Part shown: positions 53,986 to 62,496 of the stretch, piece after piece
Layout: each line of letters begins with the position of its first letter
Position numbering within the stretch: the stretch's first letter is position 1
Notes under the pieces: generated by a model
Seen by the model: only the letters and a program-made list of their open reading frames with translations
What the model was told of the DNA's origin: nothing
Databases searched by the model: none
Translations under genes and position numbers: made by a program
Assembly: GCF_000455325.1 (NCBI RefSeq)
Contig: NZ_HG322954.1
Coordinates: 31,792-95,791, forward strand
DNA: 64,000 bases
Origin: Mycolicibacterium septicum DSM 44393
GTDB taxonomy: Bacteria; Actinomycetota; Actinomycetes; Mycobacteriales; Mycobacteriaceae
Direction: 5' to 3'

Positions 53986-54252
53986 TCAGAAGTCTATGGT
54001 GGCCTCGTAGCGCTGCACCTGCATCTCTGTGGGGAGCGGGGTGAGCACGGTTTTGTTGTTGGCTTCCCATTGCAGCCGCATGGCGAGCTGGGATCGCATG
54101 AAGGCCAGTGTGTTGAGCCGTTGGATACGGTTGCTGAGCTCGAAGTCGGCCAGCTCCATCGCCTCCGGTTCCAGCTGGACCCCTTTGGTGGTGCCGTTGA
54201 GGTCGACGGTGACGATGATCGACGAATCTCTGCTTTTCGCCTCGAACAACAC
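53986..54252 (-). CDS. Small YbaB/EbfC-like protein of the esp cluster
   Basis: An 88-residue protein with the strand pattern SIIVTVDLNGTTKGVQLEP followed by a long helix (LADFELSNRIQRLNTLAFMR), which recalls the YbaB/EbfC core. It starts 8 bp after the EspC-like gene and ends where the TnpB element begins. It may stabilise the neighbouring Esp protein, as EspL does in ESX-1. Assignment to the family is moderate. Confidence 0.6.
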   Translation of the reverse strand: MLFEAKSRDSSIIVTVDLNGTTKGVQLEPEAMELADFELSNRIQRLNTLAFMRSQLAMRLQWEANNKTVLTPLPTEMQVQRYEATIDF

Positions 54253-54260
54253 GGCGGGGC

Positions 54261-54572
54261 CTAGGTGGAGATGTTGCCGAGGTCGTCGGCGTTGTTCTGA
54301 TTCATCTCGGCGAACTTGCTGCCGCCCTGGCGCAGCTGTTCTGCGAGGCTGCTGTGGCGGTGTGCCTGGGCGGCCAGGGCCTGGTCACGTGCCTCGACTG
54401 CTTCCTGGGCGGCGCGGCGCGATTCGTAGAACAGCGGGCCCCATGAGTCGGCTGCGCTGAGCACCTGGCCGTGGTCGTTGCGGGCGCCGGTGAGTTCGGC
54501 GGCGGCGTCATCGTGCTTCGCGGCCATCCGTTGCATGAGTGCAGGATCTGCGGCGATGGGCTCCATGGACAT
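54261..54572 (-). CDS. EspC/DUF2580-like ESX substrate
   Basis: A 103-residue helical protein with a WGP turn (SWGPLFYE, Trp44) and the tail FAEMNQNNADDLG (Phe87, Asn91), matching the EspC-type, WXG100-like family. The tail motif MNQNNA is shared with the EspB-like protein. The export position carries Phe-x3-Asn instead of Tyr-x3-Asp/Glu. It lies 76 bp after the large EspA/EspE-like gene, reproducing the paired EspA-EspC type of arrangement seen in chromosomal ESX systems. Confidence 0.8.
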   Translation of the reverse strand: MSMEPIAADPALMQRMAAKHDDAAAELTGARNDHGQVLSAADSWGPLFYESRRAAQEAVEARDQALAAQAHRHSSLAEQLRQGGSKFAEMNQNNADDLGNIST

Positions 54573-54648
54573 CGACGGTACTCCAATCTGGTGGTTGATC
54601 TCGGATGATGTGGGCGGGCAGGCCAGCTATTGGCCTAGGAGGGTCTGC

Positions 54649-56358
54649 TCAGGCCGGGGAAGATGTCGCGCAACCCCGTTGCGGGGGCGGGGCGGGTGCG
54701 GCGGCTTGGGCCACAGGCGCGGCAGCAGGGGTTTGCATCACCGGTGGCGGTGAGGTCACTGCCACCGGTGTGGCCGGGGTCGGTGTGCTCGGGTGCATCC
54801 AGCCCAGGAAGTTGGTGCCTTGCTCGACTTTGTCGAGTGGCACGACCTGGCCGTTTACCCACGCCTTGTTGTCGCCTAGGGCCATGATCTGGTGGTCGGT
54901 GTACTGGCCGATGTCGCCGAACACGGTTTTGCCGGGTGATACGGCGTTATCGGTGACCGGTGTGCCCGGGGGCGGGATCGGGATGTTGAAGCGGTTGAAG
55001 GCATCGTGGACGTTGCCGCCGGCGAGCACTTCACGGCTGGCGTTGGCCAGTGCCGGGTTGTCGACCTTGATGTCGCCGAGGCCTTCGACCTTGACGGTGA
55101 GGTCGGGTGCGGGAGCTGGTGGAGCCGCTCCGGCGACCGGGGGTTGGCCAGGCTCGGTGGGCTGGCCAGCTTGCTGGTTGTTCCCGGCTGGGGTGGTCTG
55201 TTGGTCCTCGAGTTCTCCGGGCTTGTCCTCGTCGGGCTTGCCGGCCAGTTGGTCTTTGAGCTCGGACGGCTTGTCCTCGTCGGATTTGTCGGCTGGATCG
55301 TTGGCCCCTGCGTCACGCAGTGCTGAGCCGATCGCCGGCCCGAGATCGGACAGGCCTCCCCCGCCGCCGCCACCGAACGATGGGATCGCTGAGCCGAGTG
55401 CGGAGGGCACACTGCCCAAGGCTCCGAGGGCCGGACCGAGTGCTCCGCCAAGTCCCTGCATGAATGGGTCTGAGGGCAGGCCCCCGTTGAGCAGCGGATC
55501 CAGCGGCAGTTCCGGATCGCCCGGGGCTCCGAGTGTGCCGGGATCCCCCGGTGCTCCGGGTGCTGCCGGTTGTTCACCTGGAGCGGGGTTATCCGGATCG
55601 TCTGGCTCGCCTGGGGTGCCGTTCTGTTGGGCCAACGCGTTGAGGCGTGCGCCGATCGCGTCCATCACCTTCGATTGGGACTCGGAGTCGAGCTTGGCCG
55701 TATGGGCGACGTTCATGATGTCAGATGTCTTGCCCTGCAAGAATGTTGCGAACTCCTGCATGCCCGCGCGGGTGTTCATCGCGTCGGGACCGATGCGGGT
55801 CACTTCGTCGATGATGGACTGCTTGAGGGCGTTCAGTTTGGTCTTGCCGGCCTCATCGGAGGTGGTCGCCGACAAGATGGCATCCGAGAGCTGCACGTCG
55901 GCTTCGTTGAGATCGGTGCGGTTTTTCGCCAGAGCGCTGTCGAGCTTCTTGGCGGTTTCGGCGGCCTTGCCTGACAGTTCGTCGGAGCCTTCCGTCGAAC
56001 CGCCCTGTCCTGCAGGCGTATTGCCACCGGCAGGATTATTGCCTTGCCCCTGATTGTTGGCTGGCGTGGGATTGGGTTCGCCGCCGGTTGACCCGGCCGG
56101 TGCGGTCGGCGCAGGGGGCGCGGGCGCGGCGGGCGGTGTCACTTCGGCGCCGGTTTTCGGGTCGAACAGGGTGGGCCACTGATTGCGTAGCGCCCCCAGC
56201 AGTGTGTCCTTCACGTAGGTGCTGCCCGGTGTGTCGTCCTCGTAGATGGCCTTGAGCTGCTGGAAGTCGAAGTTGTTCAGATTGCCCCGCCACTTGTCAC
56301 TGTGCAAGTTGTTCATGATGTGGGTGATGGCCGAAACGACCTCGTCTTTTGTGGCCAT
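54649..56358 (-). CDS. Large secreted-type ESX protein, DUF4226/EspA-like, with EccE-like C-terminal domain
   Basis: A 569-residue protein. Residues 1-70 form a small domain (TKDEVVSAITHIMNNLHSDK). A Pro/Gly-rich linker precedes a helical domain (about 128-245) that resembles the DUF4226/EspA-EspE type. A long low-complexity Pro/Gly/Asp region follows. Residues 435-523 form a compact domain (REVLAGG, FGDIGQYTDHQIMALGDNK, NFLGWMHP) clearly similar to residues 107-193 of EccE in this window. Likely a substrate exported with the EspC-like protein. The preceding small gene's ATG-TGA overlaps this start. Confidence 0.7.
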   Translation of the reverse strand: MATKDEVVSAITHIMNNLHSDKWRGNLNNFDFQQLKAIYEDDTPGSTYVKDTLLGALRNQWPTLFDPKTGAEVTPPAAPAPPAPTAPAGSTGGEPNPTPANNQGQGNNPAGGNTPAGQGGSTEGSDELSGKAAETAKKLDSALAKNRTDLNEADVQLSDAILSATTSDEAGKTKLNALKQSIIDEVTRIGPDAMNTRAGMQEFATFLQGKTSDIMNVAHTAKLDSESQSKVMDAIGARLNALAQQNGTPGEPDDPDNPAPGEQPAAPGAPGDPGTLGAPGDPELPLDPLLNGGLPSDPFMQGLGGALGPALGALGSVPSALGSAIPSFGGGGGGGLSDLGPAIGSALRDAGANDPADKSDEDKPSELKDQLAGKPDEDKPGELEDQQTTPAGNNQQAGQPTEPGQPPVAGAAPPAPAPDLTVKVEGLGDIKVDNPALANASREVLAGGNVHDAFNRFNIPIPPPGTPVTDNAVSPGKTVFGDIGQYTDHQIMALGDNKAWVNGQVVPLDKVEQGTNFLGWMHPSTPTPATPVAVTSPPPVMQTPAAAPVAQAAAPAPPPQRGCATSSPA

Positions 56359-56359
56359 C

Positions 56360-56491
56360 TCACATCACCTGAGTTTCGTTCTCGTCGTGGTCCCCGGATG
56401 CGCCGGAGTTGTCAGGGTCGTGGTCGTCGTCGGGTGTCCAGCCTGGGCGCGGGCCGGTCATCAGGCCGTCGACGCAGTCGATTAACTCCAT
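56360..56491 (-). CDS. Possible small acidic protein at the head of the esp operon
   Basis: A 43-codon frame from the ATG at 56491, with GGGGAGG about 10 nt upstream, ending in ATGTGA next to the start of the next gene. The product is acidic (WTPDDDHDPDNSG) with no recognised domain. Good ribosome binding site and tight coupling support it; its size keeps confidence low. Confidence 0.4.
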   Translation of the reverse strand: MELIDCVDGLMTGPRPGWTPDDDHDPDNSGASGDHDENETQVM

Positions 56492-57019
56492 GGCTAGACC
56501 GCCTCCCCATATCCGCATGAACCGGACCGTAACGGCGAAGAGGTCACAACACCCACCACTGACGGGGATTGAAATCAGTTGCGAATTCCTGGGAGTCGCC
56601 ACTTGTGTCGACTTGTGTGGACTTCGGCGACACGCCGTGACAGATGCGCGGTGTCACCGCGCACGTGGTGTAACACTGGTCGACAACATCGGCCACACCA
56701 GTAACGAAGGGGGATCGCCCAGCAGCGCTCGCTGCCCACATCACCGGAACACAACCGCATATGCACGGCCCGAAAAAGCAATACCCCCAGGCGATGCCCA
56801 GGGGTATTGATCCACCAGCAGAAGTAGCAGCTTCCGCCGGCAGGGCTCCCACGTTCACGGAACCAGATCCTCAACCAATCTGGCTCCAGTATAGAAGGCC
56901 GCCTTCATGAGCCGCAAGACCTTACCCGACTCCCACGCGACCACACCACACCTCCTTGTCCCCGAGCTGCCTAAGCACGCGAATACCTCAGCACCACAGC
57001 GTCATTCGCAGGCTCGGCC
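56492..57019. promoter_or_regulatory. Divergent intergenic region before rep: candidate origin and promoters
   Basis: No convincing gene is seen in this 528-bp stretch. It contains a 10-bp tandem repeat (ACTTGTGTCG then ACTTGTGTGG, 56601-56620), a perfect 8-bp inverted repeat with 1-base centre (GCGCGGTG / CACCGCGC, 56646-56662), ACTGGT / ACCAGT arms (about 56675-56702) and the hairpin at 56780-56808. Clustered repeats directly upstream of the replication gene fit an origin, and the start of the esp operon needs a promoter here as well. Confidence 0.45.
56780..56808. terminator. Hairpin upstream of rep
   Basis: AATACCCC (56780-56787) and GGGGTATT (56801-56808) pair perfectly, with a further GGC/GCC pairing inside the loop. 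It lies in the middle of the divergent region. It may be a terminator for a small transcript or a structural part of the origin. Confidence 0.45.
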
Positions 57020-58969
57020 GTGACAGCAGCAACTCAGTCCGTCCCGCAGGAATCGATCTCGGTCCACAGCACACCGCCGGCGGCGGTGTGGAAGAAACTG
57101 GCACCGCTGATCGCCGCGCCCGGGCGCACCCAGCTACGGCTCTATGACACCGCTACCAGGAAGTTCTCGGACACGGGCCGGTTAACGGCATCGCTGCCAC
57201 TGCGACCGGCGGCGGTCTATCTCTACGCCAAGGCCCGCACCCGAGTCCTGGTGCTCGATTTCGACGCCAAGCACCACAGCGCGGAGCAGGTCAAGGCTGA
57301 CCTCGACACCGCGGCCAGGTGGATCAGCTCGTGCGGAGGCCAGTACGTCACCGACTCCTCCAGCACCGGTGGTCGCCACCTCATCGCCCCGCTGGCGATC
57401 GGAACCTCAGCGTCATGTGACGAAATGACCCAGTTGGTCAGACTTTTCGCTGCCCGCCTGCCCACACTGGACATCACGCCGAACACCAACACAGAAACCG
57501 GCTGCATCAGCGTGCCCGGATCTGCGGACAAGACGGGTGGCTACCGCCAGCTCGACGGCAGCCTTGCCGACGCCCTGGAAGCCTTCACCACCCGCTCAGA
57601 TCCAGCGCTGGTGCCCAGACTGCTCATGTTGCTCGGCGCATTGAACCCGTCGCCTCAACGCACGCCGGCCGCCACCGCCGCACACGTCGACGACTATCTC
57701 GAAGGCACCGGTGACGACATCCGCTTGGCCCCGCCGTATCGGCGCACCGATGAACTGCCCGATGACGTCGTCGACTTCGCCACCTACGGCATCGTCAACC
57801 CCAAACGGCTCACGTGGCAGTCCCTGCATGAGGCCCGAATGTCGGTCGTGGTCAACGCATTCGCCCGCGGCTATAGCATTGCCGACCTGCGCAACAACAT
57901 CGCTGTGGGGGGATGTTGGCACGACGGACTCGGCAACGCCTACACCCGCTACAAGCACCGCGCCGACATTGCCCTGTCCAAGGACTTCGACAAAGCCCTG
58001 CATTGGTACATCACCAACATCCTAAATTCCTCTCCCCCGCGGCACAGAGAAAAGAAATACTCACCGGGGGGTAAGACACAGGGGTGGCGTGGACCGAAGG
58101 ATCTTCGGGACTGGCTGGCCAATGCGCTGGCATGGGCAGACGGCGAGTACGTGGGAAAGAGATCTCGGTGGACGGTACGAGCGGTACTGCAAGGACTGGC
58201 TTTCTATGCTGTGGTGGCCGGTGAGCAACGATCTGGGAGCTGGCTGGTAGGAGTCGGGGGTAGAGCTCTCTCGATCGGCTGTGGGCTTCTCAGCGAGGAC
58301 AGTGTGTGGAGAACGCTCGCCGATCTTCGTGAACGACCCGGCGCACCACTGGTTCTGGTGCGGCCCGCGCTTGGCACCGAAGCCGACGTCTATGCCCTGA
58401 CCACCCAGAACCGGGTCAGCACGGACCCAGTCCGCGCGCAACGGGTTCGCGTCGAAGCCGTCCACCCCGCATGGAGCGTGATGGGACACCACCTACGCCA
58501 CATCTACGAACTGGTGGCCTACCACGGCTTGACCAACAAGGCTGACCTGTACGCGGCGGCGGCCGTCGCACGCGCTACCGGTGACACCATGGTCAGCGCG
58601 CTCCAAATCGCCGGTCTGCTCACCAAATCCGGTTGGGGAACCGTGGGAGTCGGACACGTCACTCTTGATGACATCGCCCAACAACAACAGCTTGACCAGG
58701 TGCGCGAACAACGCATCCAGCGCCACCACGCCGAACGCGCCGCCTGGCGCTCCTGGCTCGAGGAACGCGAACGTCAACGCAGCACGGCCCCTGAAGTGCC
58801 CGTGGTCGCCCCAGCAAGTAGGGGCAACAACGACGAGGAGGAATACGCGGCCTGGCAGGAAGCCACCATGGCCACCGGACCACCTCAGCGCGATGTCATC
58901 GACGACGAGCGGGAGGTGATCGAGATGCTCACCGAACTACTGGGTGCGCGGCTGGTCCACGCCCGTTAA
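57020..58969 (+). CDS. rep: Plasmid replication protein, AEP primase-like
   Basis: A 649-residue protein starting at GTG. Residues 65-190 show an archaeo-eukaryotic primase-like core: VLVLDFDAK (Asp80, Asp82) and SSSTGGRHL (His120), followed by CISVPGSADKTGGYRQ. The middle and C-terminal parts contain helical DNA-binding-like regions (WLANALAWADGEYVGKRSRW, then a winged-helix-like stretch at about 495-550) and an acidic tail. Actinobacterial plasmids often use such primase-polymerase-type initiators. It is the only replication gene seen, and lies next to a repeat cluster and the par genes. Confidence 0.8.
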   Translation: MTAATQSVPQESISVHSTPPAAVWKKLAPLIAAPGRTQLRLYDTATRKFSDTGRLTASLPLRPAAVYLYAKARTRVLVLDFDAKHHSAEQVKADLDTAARWISSCGGQYVTDSSSTGGRHLIAPLAIGTSASCDEMTQLVRLFAARLPTLDITPNTNTETGCISVPGSADKTGGYRQLDGSLADALEAFTTRSDPALVPRLLMLLGALNPSPQRTPAATAAHVDDYLEGTGDDIRLAPPYRRTDELPDDVVDFATYGIVNPKRLTWQSLHEARMSVVVNAFARGYSIADLRNNIAVGGCWHDGLGNAYTRYKHRADIALSKDFDKALHWYITNILNSSPPRHREKKYSPGGKTQGWRGPKDLRDWLANALAWADGEYVGKRSRWTVRAVLQGLAFYAVVAGEQRSGSWLVGVGGRALSIGCGLLSEDSVWRTLADLRERPGAPLVLVRPALGTEADVYALTTQNRVSTDPVRAQRVRVEAVHPAWSVMGHHLRHIYELVAYHGLTNKADLYAAAAVARATGDTMVSALQIAGLLTKSGWGTVGVGHVTLDDIAQQQQLDQVREQRIQRHHAERAAWRSWLEERERQRSTAPEVPVVAPASRGNNDEEEYAAWQEATMATGPPQRDVIDDEREVIEMLTELLGARLVHAR

Positions 58970-59335
58970 ACGCGCATGCGACCGCTCTGCATGTATCGCG
59001 GCCAGCGCGGCATCGACTCGGTGGCCGAACTTCTCAGCACGAGAACGCCATTGACGATGCGCTTGCACGGCGAGCCGGCGATCAGGATCGGCGCGGCCGG
59101 GAAACTGGCGGGCGGCCAGCGCCGCGGTGTTGCGTGACTTCATCGCCAGCAGCACCGAAAGCACTCTCGGCGCAATGTCGTCGGCACACAACAGCGCCCA
59201 CAGCTGGTCGTCGCGATCTGCGGGCCGGGCATTTTGGAGCGCCAACTGGCCGAGCTCCTCATCACCAACGGCAGTCAAGTCCAGGTGCCCGAGGCAACGA
59301 GTTCGGGTTGAAACCGCTAAAGAGTGTTGAGCCAC
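58937..59335 (-). CDS. Hypothetical protein convergent with rep
   Basis: A 132-residue Ala/Arg-rich helical protein whose 3' end overlaps the end of rep by 33 bp on the opposite strand. No recognised domain. It lies 73 bp after the gene at 59409 on the same strand and may form a small operon with it. A role in copy control is possible from location only. Confidence 0.55.
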   Translation of the reverse strand: MAQHSLAVSTRTRCLGHLDLTAVGDEELGQLALQNARPADRDDQLWALLCADDIAPRVLSVLLAMKSRNTAALAARQFPGRADPDRRLAVQAHRQWRSRAEKFGHRVDAALAAIHAERSHARLTGVDQPRTQ

Positions 59336-59408
59336 AGTGCCGCCTCTACGCGCCGTACCAATCGATAACGCCCGAACGTATCCGGCAGCCGGCGCGTATG
59401 CCCTACAC

Positions 59409-59711
59409 CTAAGAGGCCTGCTTATGCAGTTCGCGGTCGTTGAGCAAGGTGGTGGCGGTCTCGCGGATCAACTCGACCGGATCGACGCCCCTTTTCTTGG
59501 CTACTGGAAGCAATTCCGTCAGCAGATCGCCGTACTGGCGGATCAACGTCGGCAGCTGCCCGTCAGACCGCTCGGACAACGTATCCAGCCAGTCCTGGTG
59601 GCAGCGAACCTTCAGCGTCGCGCCCATCTGGCGAGTGTCAGATCCTTGACGACGCTTGCGGCGAGAGGCCTCGTCGTCGAGTACCGCGGTGGTGCTGAAC
59701 TCGAGTGTCAT
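59409..59711 (-). CDS. Small basic protein, possible maintenance regulator
   Basis: A 100-residue protein with a basic N-terminal half (DDEASRRKRRQGSDTRQMG) and a helical C-terminal half. The block MGATLKVRCHQDWLDTLSER could be a ribbon-helix-helix type element, since similar strand-helix patterns occur in plasmid copy and partition proteins, but it is not a firm match. It is divergent from the 59974 gene across a region with three TTCCGGAA sites. Confidence 0.55.
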   Translation of the reverse strand: MTLEFSTTAVLDDEASRRKRRQGSDTRQMGATLKVRCHQDWLDTLSERSDGQLPTLIRQYGDLLTELLPVAKKRGVDPVELIRETATTLLNDRELHKQAS

Positions 59712-59973
59712 CCCTGCTCCCGTATGCCATCGGCGGCGTGCCCAATCCTGGCCGGATCATTTCCGGAAACCGCCGCCGGTCTTCGGAAATGCTGTCTAGC
59801 CTGGTCACACCATGTTTCGACAATGACTGAAGTCTAGAGCACCCGAATCTATTCCGGAAAGAGGCCGCCGGGGTGTGTCGCCATCCGCAAGGTATGCAGA
59901 AAATTGCCGCAGTACTCGGAACTGCCCCAGGTGGGGTGCCGAACTATTCCGGAAATCCGCTAGAGTTCCGTAT
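59712..59973. promoter_or_regulatory. Divergent promoter region with three TTCCGGAA sites
   Basis: The palindrome TTCCGGAA occurs three times, at 59761-59768, 59852-59859 and 59947-59954, spaced 91 and 95 bp apart. The third is 20 bp before the GTG start of the rightward gene. A product of one of the two flanking genes is the likely binder. No other feature is seen here. Confidence 0.55.
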
Positions 59974-60459
59974 GTGAGCGACGCGGCCGCCGGAGCCCCG
60001 TGGCCCAACGGCGAATACGGCGAAGTGGTAAGTCCTTCGGGACGCCGCGCCTATCTGGCCGCCCAAGCCGGACGCCTCGCCGGTCGCACTCCCCGGTGGG
60101 CCACCGAGCTCGCCAATCGCCAAGACTCCCCCATCGAAAGCGAACGCGGCCACATCGTCGGACGCAAAGGTGCCGAGGCGTGGTTCCTTATCGCTGACTC
60201 GCTGGAACAACATCTGCGCACCATCGGCCTGTGGCCGCCCACCACCCAACAACAACCCACCCAAGACTTCGAGCAGCTGCTGATGCTGCAAGGCGCCGAC
60301 CTCGAGGCATCCCGCCGACGCGAACAGGAACTGCAAGCTGAAATCGAGCGGTTGAAACAAGACCGCAACGAACTCCTCGACACCATTGCGACACTGAGTC
60401 AAACAATCGCCTCGCTCAGTCAGGTATCCAAGGCAGTACCCGCCAAACCCGCCCACTGA
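59974..60459 (+). CDS. Coiled-coil protein, KfrA-like accessory candidate
   Basis: A 161-residue protein starting at GTG with no ribosome binding site, so possibly leaderless. Residues 1-85 are a soluble domain (PNGEYGEVVSPSGRRAYLA; GRTPRWATELANR). The C-terminal half is a coiled coil (EASRRREQELQAEIERLKQD, about residues 107-145). A small DNA-binding head with coiled-coil tail resembles KfrA-type plasmid accessory proteins; this is inference. A terminator-like hairpin follows. Confidence 0.6.
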   Translation: MSDAAAGAPWPNGEYGEVVSPSGRRAYLAAQAGRLAGRTPRWATELANRQDSPIESERGHIVGRKGAEAWFLIADSLEQHLRTIGLWPPTTQQQPTQDFEQLLMLQGADLEASRRREQELQAEIERLKQDRNELLDTIATLSQTIASLSQVSKAVPAKPAH

Positions 60460-60644
60460 ACGTTAGAGGCGGCCAATCGCGATACCCAGCGATAACACCA
60501 GCACTTTGGTGCTTTCTGTCGGCTCTGGCTCTGCCACCCCCTCACACCCCAAAAAAATCGGCCAGCGTCGCCATGGCTGCTGGTCGTTCTCGAAAGTGCC
60601 GGCAGGCGGGAGGCGCTTCAGTCCCGGTCCCCGATCCGAGGAAC

Positions 60645-60683
60645 GGCAATGCGCTCCAAGTCGTCGACCTGGAGCGCATTGCC
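60645..60683. terminator. 14-bp perfect hairpin between convergent genes
   Basis: GGCAATGCGCTCCA (60645-60658) and its exact complement (60670-60683) flank an 11-base loop. It lies in the 297-bp gap between the ends of the rightward 59974 gene and leftward parB, so it can serve both as terminator. Nothing else was recognised in that gap. Confidence 0.7.
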
Positions 60684-60756
60684 TGGGGGCGTAAGGGCCG
60701 GACATTTACCGGGCTTTGCGCCGACGCGAGTCCCCCCACTATGTCGAACGGGTCGC

Positions 60757-61413
60757 TCAGTGCGCCTTTTCCTTCTTTCCCGGCAGATAGCTGTTGAGTA
60801 TCGGTGCGATCCATGTCGAGCGGGTCTCGAAGCCGAGCTTCTTGCCGATCTCGTCGATCTTGGCCTCCTGCTCCTCGGTGAGACTGAATGCGATCTGGGA
60901 ACTGCCACCGCCGAGGTAGCGGACTGACGAGGGGTCGGCCGGGAACAGATCGCTCACTGGTGCGGTCGAGTACTTCGACTCTTTGATGATTTGGTCGAGT
61001 TCGTTGGCTCTGTGCTTGGCGCTGATCGCTTCCAGAATGACCTGCAAATTGGTGGATTTCTTGTCGTGCCGGTACTTCTCGAACCGCTTCTTCACGCCAT
61101 CGCTGACGTAGACGGCTGACGTCGGTTTGGTTCGCGTACGGGGCCGGCCCGGCTTGCGTGGGCTCGGTGTGCGCGCCGCGGTGAGCGGCCGGATCGGTGT
61201 CACCACCTCGTCCTGTTCGGACAAATCCTGCGTGTCGGCCGGAGAGGCCGTGTCTCCGGCCGACACGGCTGGCGATGCCGGCGATGCCGGCGGCGGGTCC
61301 GGAGTCTCATCAAGGAGTCCGGACAGTCCTGCGCCGCGCACCGGTGGGGCCGTGAGGTCCCCCAGATCTTCTGCTGGCAGCTCCTGTGGGGTCAGATTGT
61401 TGCTCACGGCCAC
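60757..61413 (-). CDS. parB: ParB-like partition/centromere-binding protein
   Basis: A 218-residue protein overlapping the end of parA by 10 bp. The N-terminal 90 residues are Pro/Ala-rich. An AT-hook-like GRPRTR precedes a basic helical block (VSDGVKKRFEKYRHDKK) and a C-terminal domain (FSLTEEQEAKIDEIGKKLGF). It lacks the long ParB/Spo0J HTH signature, so it belongs to the small, non-canonical centromere-binding proteins that accompany ParA. The assignment relies on place and size more than on sequence. Confidence 0.65.
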   Translation of the reverse strand: MAVSNNLTPQELPAEDLGDLTAPPVRGAGLSGLLDETPDPPPASPASPAVSAGDTASPADTQDLSEQDEVVTPIRPLTAARTPSPRKPGRPRTRTKPTSAVYVSDGVKKRFEKYRHDKKSTNLQVILEAISAKHRANELDQIIKESKYSTAPVSDLFPADPSSVRYLGGGSSQIAFSLTEEQEAKIDEIGKKLGFETRSTWIAPILNSYLPGKKEKAH

Positions 61414-62387
61414 ATCCCCTTTTCCATCATTTCGGCGCGGATCTTTGAACCGCGCGTGAGTATTTCTTTTGTCAGTTTCGCGAAGTCTTCGGCCACAGAC
61501 TGCGTCGTGGTGCTCACAACGGTGCTGCTGGCAGCGGTGCCCTTCTTCAGTTCCCAGTGCTTCGGATTGTTGACGATTTCTTTCTCCAACTCATGCGCTA
61601 ACCGCCCGTACTTGGGAACCTGTTGACCGACTGCTTCCGAGTGACGGATGAAGGACTTCAACATCACGTCGTCACCCTTCTGTCCGAGGTCACGTGACAC
61701 GTTCTCTTTCGTCTCTTTGCGGATGTTTGTCGCGCCGTAGCCCGACGCGAAGACGAAGCAGCCCAACAGAATCAGGTAAGGGTTGTGCTCTCGCATGGCC
61801 CGAAAGTCGCCCGCCAGCTCGCGCAGCCCCGTCCGCGACAGCGCATCGGTCTTCATCGGGACGACCACGAATCGGGCGGCACACAGCGCGAGTTGGAGCA
61901 GTGTCTGATTCTCGGGTGGAGAGTCGATGATGATCAACCCGTAGGAGTCGCTGATCTGCTGCAGGGCCAGCGCGAGCGACATTAGAACCTGTTTCGCGGT
62001 GTGCTGGTTACCCATCTCAGCCGAGAGCACAGGTGTGATGCGTTTGACAAACATGCCACCTGGGACCACATCGAGATTGGGTCGGACGTCACGAACGGGC
62101 GTCAGGGGTGCGCCGGCGGTGATGGCGCTGAACAGATTCCGGCCTTGGTCGTTGGCTTCGGTGTTGGCGAAGCCAAGGATGGTCGCGACGTTGCCTTGTC
62201 CGTTGAGATCGACAAGGAGCGTGCGAGCTCCATCGGAGGCAACGAGCGCGGCCGCGTGCGTTGAGCACGTGGTCTTGCCCACTCCTCCCTTGCCATTTCC
62301 GAACAGGTAGACCTTGCCCAAACGCCGCCAATCTACGGCGGGTTCTACGGGCCCAGAGTCATCCCAAGCGGCTACGCTGCTAGTCAT
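61404..62387 (-). CDS. parA: ParA-family plasmid partition ATPase
   Basis: A 327-residue protein with the deviant Walker A FGNGKGGVGKTT (residues 29-40), LLVDLNGQGNVATILG (Walker A' region) and YGLIIIDSPPEN (Walker B). VVVPMKTDALSRTGLREL follows. It is a type Ia/Ib-like ParA lacking a long N-terminal HTH. It is transcribed leftward with parB overlapping its end. The 12-bp-phased array begins about 110 bp upstream and is a candidate partition site. Confidence 0.93.
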   Translation of the reverse strand: MTSSVAAWDDSGPVEPAVDWRRLGKVYLFGNGKGGVGKTTCSTHAAALVASDGARTLLVDLNGQGNVATILGFANTEANDQGRNLFSAITAGAPLTPVRDVRPNLDVVPGGMFVKRITPVLSAEMGNQHTAKQVLMSLALALQQISDSYGLIIIDSPPENQTLLQLALCAARFVVVPMKTDALSRTGLRELAGDFRAMREHNPYLILLGCFVFASGYGATNIRKETKENVSRDLGQKGDDVMLKSFIRHSEAVGQQVPKYGRLAHELEKEIVNNPKHWELKKGTAASSTVVSTTTQSVAEDFAKLTKEILTRGSKIRAEMMEKGMWP

Positions 62388-62496
62388 GCCGGCGCCTCAC
62401 TCTGCGAGTATCGGGGGTTCTGCGCGCCTGCTGAACCGCACCGCCGAAGGTGCTGCACACCATGCACGCCCATGGTTCACAAAGTCTAAGGCGCGC

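Noticed and set aside
54605..56053. 482-codon open frame on the plus strand
   Set aside because: Antisense to the DUF4226/EspA-like gene, which has recognisable domains. The mirror product is Ser/Gly/Pro low complexity.
56544..56858. 104-codon open frame on the minus strand in the rep-esp gap
   Set aside because: Cys/Gly-rich product with no domain, spanning several inverted repeats. The gap is better explained as regulatory or origin DNA.
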